Positions 61,702 through 64,000 of a DNA stretch of 64,000 nucleotides are shown piece by piece; within the stretch, counting starts at the first letter, position 1, and the number at the start of each line of letters is the position of its first letter. The translations under genes were made by a program, and so were the position numbers. The stretch comes from Taklimakanibacter sp021828105 (GTDB lineage Bacteria; Pseudomonadota; Alphaproteobacteria; Rhizobiales; Aestuariivirgaceae): positions 186,001-250,000 of the forward strand of contig JAKATG010000001.1 in the NCBI GenBank assembly GCA_021828105.1. Reading direction: 5' to 3'. The notes beneath the pieces are model-generated. The model saw nothing but the letters and a program-made list of their open reading frames with translations. It had not been told where the DNA came from and did not search any database.

Positions 61702-63318
61702 TCAGCGAAGCGCCGCGGCGCGCTCGCGCAGGGCATATTTCTGGATCTTGCCGGTAGCGGTCTTGGGCAAGGGGCCGAAGATCACGGTGCGCGGGACCTT
61801 GTAGTGGGCCATGTTGTCCCGGCAGAACTGGATGACCGCTTCGGGAGCGAGCGACATGCCGGATTTGAGGTCGATGAAGGCGCAAGGATGCTCGCCCCAT
61901 TTCTCGTCCGGGGCCGCGACCACGGCTGCTTCGAGGATGGCGGGATGGCGGTAGAGCACCTCTTCGATCTCGAGCGATGAGATGTTCTCGCCCCCCGATA
62001 TGATGATGTCCTTGGAACGATCCTTGACCTCGACATAGCCGTCGGGATGGCGCACGCCGAGATCGCCGGTATGGAACCAGCCGTCGGCGAAAGCCTTGGC
62101 GCTGGCCTCGGGATTCTTGAGATAGCCCATCATGACGGTGTTGCCGCGCAGCATGATCTCGCCCATCGCGATGCCGTCGGCAGGGCGGTCCTCGCCGGTC
62201 TCGGGATCGACGACCCTGACCGCTTCCAGGGTGATGAAATTGACGCCCTGGCGCGCCGTGAGCCGGGCCCGCTCGGCGAGCGGAAGCGGGGTCCATTCCT
62301 CATGCCAAGCGCAGACAAGTGCGGGACCGAAACTCTCGGTGAGGCCGTAGAGATGCTTGATGCGGAAACCGAGCTCCTCCATCCCCGCGATGACCGCGCT
62401 GGGCGGTGCTGCACCGCCGGTCAGGACGTCCACCGGCCGCTCGAGCCGCCATTCCGGCGGCCGCTCGCCCTTGGCGATCATGTTGAGGATGACCGGCGCT
62501 CCGCAAAAATGGGTGACGCCGTGTTCCTTGATGGCGGTGAAGATCGCACCCACTTCGACCTGCCGCAAGCAGACATGGGTACCGCCCACCGCCGTCACCG
62601 CCCAGATGTAGCACCAGCCGTTGCAGTGGAACATCGGCAAGGTCCACAAATAGACGCTCGTCGAAGCGAGCCCGGCTTCGAGCGCATTGCCGAGCGCGTT
62701 CAAATAGGCGCCGCGGTGATGGCAGACGACGCCCTTGGGATCGCCGGTCGTGCCCGAGGTGTAGCCGAGGCTGATCGGGGACCATTCGTCGGTGGGCGGT
62801 GAAGGAAGGTGTTGGGGATCGCCGCCGGCCAGGAAGGCCTCGTAATCCTGGAACTCCGTCGCCTCGGCGTCCGGCTCGCTCATGACGACGACGGCAAGCC
62901 GATGAGAGACTTGCGACAGGGCGTTGACCATGACGCTCAAATATTGACGGTCGACCAGGACGAGCTTCGCCTCGCCATGCGAAAGACAGAAGGCGATGCT
63001 CGGTGCATCGAGCCTGATATTGAGGCAATTGAGGACGGCGCCCGCCATCGGGACACCGAAATGAGCTTCGATCATGGCCGGCACGTTGGGTGCCAGGATG
63101 GCAACCGTGTCGCCCTTGCCGATGCCCCGCCTTGTCAGGGCCGAGGCCAGTCGGCGGGCGCGCTGGTGGAGTTCTCCATAGCTGTATCGCCGTGAACGAT
63201 CGATCACCGCGATCTTGTCGGGAAAGGCGAGCGCCGTCCGGTCGAGGAAGGAGACCGGCGACAAAGGCGTGTAATTGGCGGCGTTTCGCTCCAATCCCCG
63301 TTGGTAGATATCGTTCAC
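61702..63318 (-). CDS. AMP-forming acyl-CoA synthetase
   Basis: A 538-residue adenylate-forming enzyme. GTG 63318 is preferred because AGGGG lies four to five bases upstream and because family N-termini read like NDIYQRGLERN here. Motifs: the P-loop YTSGTTGDPKGVV, GLTESFGPA, FHTGDLGVRHPDGYVEVKDRSKD and the C-terminal lysine in PKTATGKIQKYALRE. It activates a carboxylic acid with ATP and CoA. It resembles medium-chain or long-chain fatty-acyl ligases of this family; substrate not readable. Monocistronic. Confidence 0.9.
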   Translation of the reverse strand: MNDIYQRGLERNAANYTPLSPVSFLDRTALAFPDKIAVIDRSRRYSYGELHQRARRLASALTRRGIGKGDTVAILAPNVPAMIEAHFGVPMAGAVLNCLNIRLDAPSIAFCLSHGEAKLVLVDRQYLSVMVNALSQVSHRLAVVVMSEPDAEATEFQDYEAFLAGGDPQHLPSPPTDEWSPISLGYTSGTTGDPKGVVCHHRGAYLNALGNALEAGLASTSVYLWTLPMFHCNGWCYIWAVTAVGGTHVCLRQVEVGAIFTAIKEHGVTHFCGAPVILNMIAKGERPPEWRLERPVDVLTGGAAPPSAVIAGMEELGFRIKHLYGLTESFGPALVCAWHEEWTPLPLAERARLTARQGVNFITLEAVRVVDPETGEDRPADGIAMGEIMLRGNTVMMGYLKNPEASAKAFADGWFHTGDLGVRHPDGYVEVKDRSKDIIISGGENISSLEIEEVLYRHPAILEAAVVAAPDEKWGEHPCAFIDLKSGMSLAPEAVIQFCRDNMAHYKVPRTVIFGPLPKTATGKIQKYALRERAAALR

Positions 63319-63396
63319 TAGCCCCTCTCCCCTCGACAATGAGGGCAGCATAGGTCCTCAGCGAAACTCAGGCAAACCCGGCTCCGGCCAGACGCA

Positions 63397-63430
63397 AGAA
63401 AGCCCGACCAGTTGAGTAGTCGGGCTTTCT
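63397..63430. terminator. Strong 12-bp hairpin, possible bidirectional terminator
   Basis: AGAAAGCCCGAC (63397-63408) pairs perfectly with GTCGGGCTTTCT (63419-63430) around a ten-base loop, with CTTTCT-type runs on both strands. The hairpin lies between the acyl-CoA synthetase start (minus) and small plus-strand genes, so no obvious upstream gene ends here. It could end a small RNA or block read-through into either side. Confidence 0.55.
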
Positions 63431-63614
63431 CTCGACGATTTCATCGCTTTCGCGACAACTTCGTCTGAAGGGACAAGTCGCAAATGCGCCGATGGTTCCG
63501 CCGATCAGCGCGGTTTTTTGCGCGGGGATTGAGTCCCTAAACCTTTCGCTAACCGCATTGCGCATTTGTATCAAATGCACGGAACCTTCCTGGCCCCCTG
63601 AGCGCTGGTGCGGC

Positions 63615-63806
63615 ATGAACCAGACAGCCAGCGAACTCAGAAAGGCGGCCGCAGCTGCCAGGGCTTTTGCCGACAGCGTCGGATCGCCGGAACTGAAGCG
63701 AAGCTTCAGGGGCATGGCGCGGCGCTGGGAAACCGAGGCCGATAAGCGCGAGACAGAGGAACTGCGGGTCGAGCGATCCAAGACGACGCTTTCGAGAAAG
63801 TACTGA
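63615..63806 (+). CDS. Small helical hypothetical protein, 63 aa
   Basis: ATG 63615 opens MNQTASELRKAAAAARAFADSVGSPELKRSF, a compact amphipathic helical protein rich in Ala, Arg, Glu and Lys, ending EELRVERSKTTLSRKY. Such short helical ORFs are common and often unannotated in rhizobia. An upstream start at 63492 would add a non-protein-like stretch. A weak GGTGCGG lies before the ATG. Function unknown. Confidence 0.5.
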   Translation: MNQTASELRKAAAAARAFADSVGSPELKRSFRGMARRWETEADKRETEELRVERSKTTLSRKY

Positions 63807-63863
63807 GGCGCTGGAACCGCCCCGGCTTTCCTACCGTTGACGGGCACAACTATGGAGGTTCTC

Positions 63864-64000
63864 ATGGCCAATGTCGCGAATATCGTCGAGCATATGGAAG
63901 TCGTATCCTCGGACGGCAAGCATGTCGGTACCGTCGATCACATGGAAGGCGAAGACATGATCAAGCTCACCCGCGAGGATTCGGGCGACGGGCATCACCA
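63864..64000 (+). CDS. DUF2171-type protein, 3' partial
   Basis: GGAGG lies five bases before ATG 63864; the frame runs to the window edge. The visible 45 residues, MANVANIVEHMEVVSSDGKH, VGTVDHMEGEDMIKLTREDSGDG, match what I recall of DUF2171 proteins: a short beta-barrel-like repeat binding at VxSxDGxxVGTVDH. These small proteins are often stress-linked in Alphaproteobacteria and have no known activity. Confidence 0.75.
   Translation, partial: MANVANIVEHMEVVSSDGKHVGTVDHMEGEDMIKLTREDSGDGHH

Noticed and set aside
63368..63919. A 183-codon minus-strand frame at the right end
   Set aside because: It runs through the hairpin, the small helical ORF and the well-supported DUF2171-type start; the amino-acid pattern is not protein-like.

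Overview
The window is 64 kb of GC-rich chromosome, densely coded on both strands. It looks like an alphaproteobacterium of the Hyphomicrobiales (Rhizobiales). This is inferred from the many solute-binding-protein transporters, several small secreted proteins of rhizobial style, and a palindromic element at 45921-45967 of a type I recall as common in that order. No rRNA, tRNA, CRISPR array, transposase, integrase or phage gene was seen.

The left end (1-7.1 kb) is housekeeping and accessory. It holds the 3' part of a gene joining a cation-efflux C-terminal domain to a STAS domain, a metallophosphoesterase, a cyclic-nucleotide-binding protein, several small exported proteins (one split by an in-frame stop codon), and an OmpR-type two-component pair. 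From 7.2 to 15.4 kb, one co-directional minus-strand array encodes a LuxR-type regulator, a branched-chain-amino-acid-type ABC transporter, a Rieske oxygenase with quaternary-amine-oxygenase features, and an agmatinase-family hydrolase. Next come an adenylate/guanylate cyclase, an acetyl-CoA hydrolase/GNAT fusion, an orphan sulfate-type binding protein, a secreted lyase-like protein and an FMN monooxygenase.

From 23.1 to 39.4 kb lies a nitrogen-compound catabolic island. It has a glutamine-synthetase-like ligase, an N-formylglutamate-amidohydrolase-like enzyme and a cysteine hydrolase in one plus-strand operon. An RpiR regulator with glutaminase runs on the minus strand. A complete spermidine/putrescine-type ABC transporter is followed by an aminotransferase and two SDR dehydrogenases. 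Facing minus-strand genes encode an alpha/beta hydrolase, an orphan peptide-type binding protein, an isochorismatase-like hydrolase and an M24 protein resembling DddP. The simplest reading is uptake of an amine or amide, gamma-glutamylation, oxidation or transamination, and deglutamylation. The substrate is unknown.

From 40.6 to 57.8 kb is a second large catabolic island around a divergent promoter near 52.7 kb. The minus-strand run (52.6 down to 40.6 kb) encodes a polyamine-type binding protein and permeases, a GntR regulator, a D-apionate-lactonase-like protein, a DadA-type D-amino-acid dehydrogenase, a complete sugar-type ABC transporter and a GlxA-type AraC regulator. The plus-strand operon encodes an SDR, the ATPase that the polyamine-type transporter lacks on its own strand, a D-threonine-aldolase-like enzyme, RidA, PhzF and an aldose-epimerase-like protein. 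Together these point to D-amino acid, imine and lactone chemistry.

The right end (57.8-64 kb) carries an Fnr/Crp regulator, small proteins, a YcbB-like L,D-transpeptidase, an acyl-CoA synthetase, a strong hairpin and the start of a DUF2171-type gene cut by the window edge. Protein families were assigned by reading motifs; no searches could be run.
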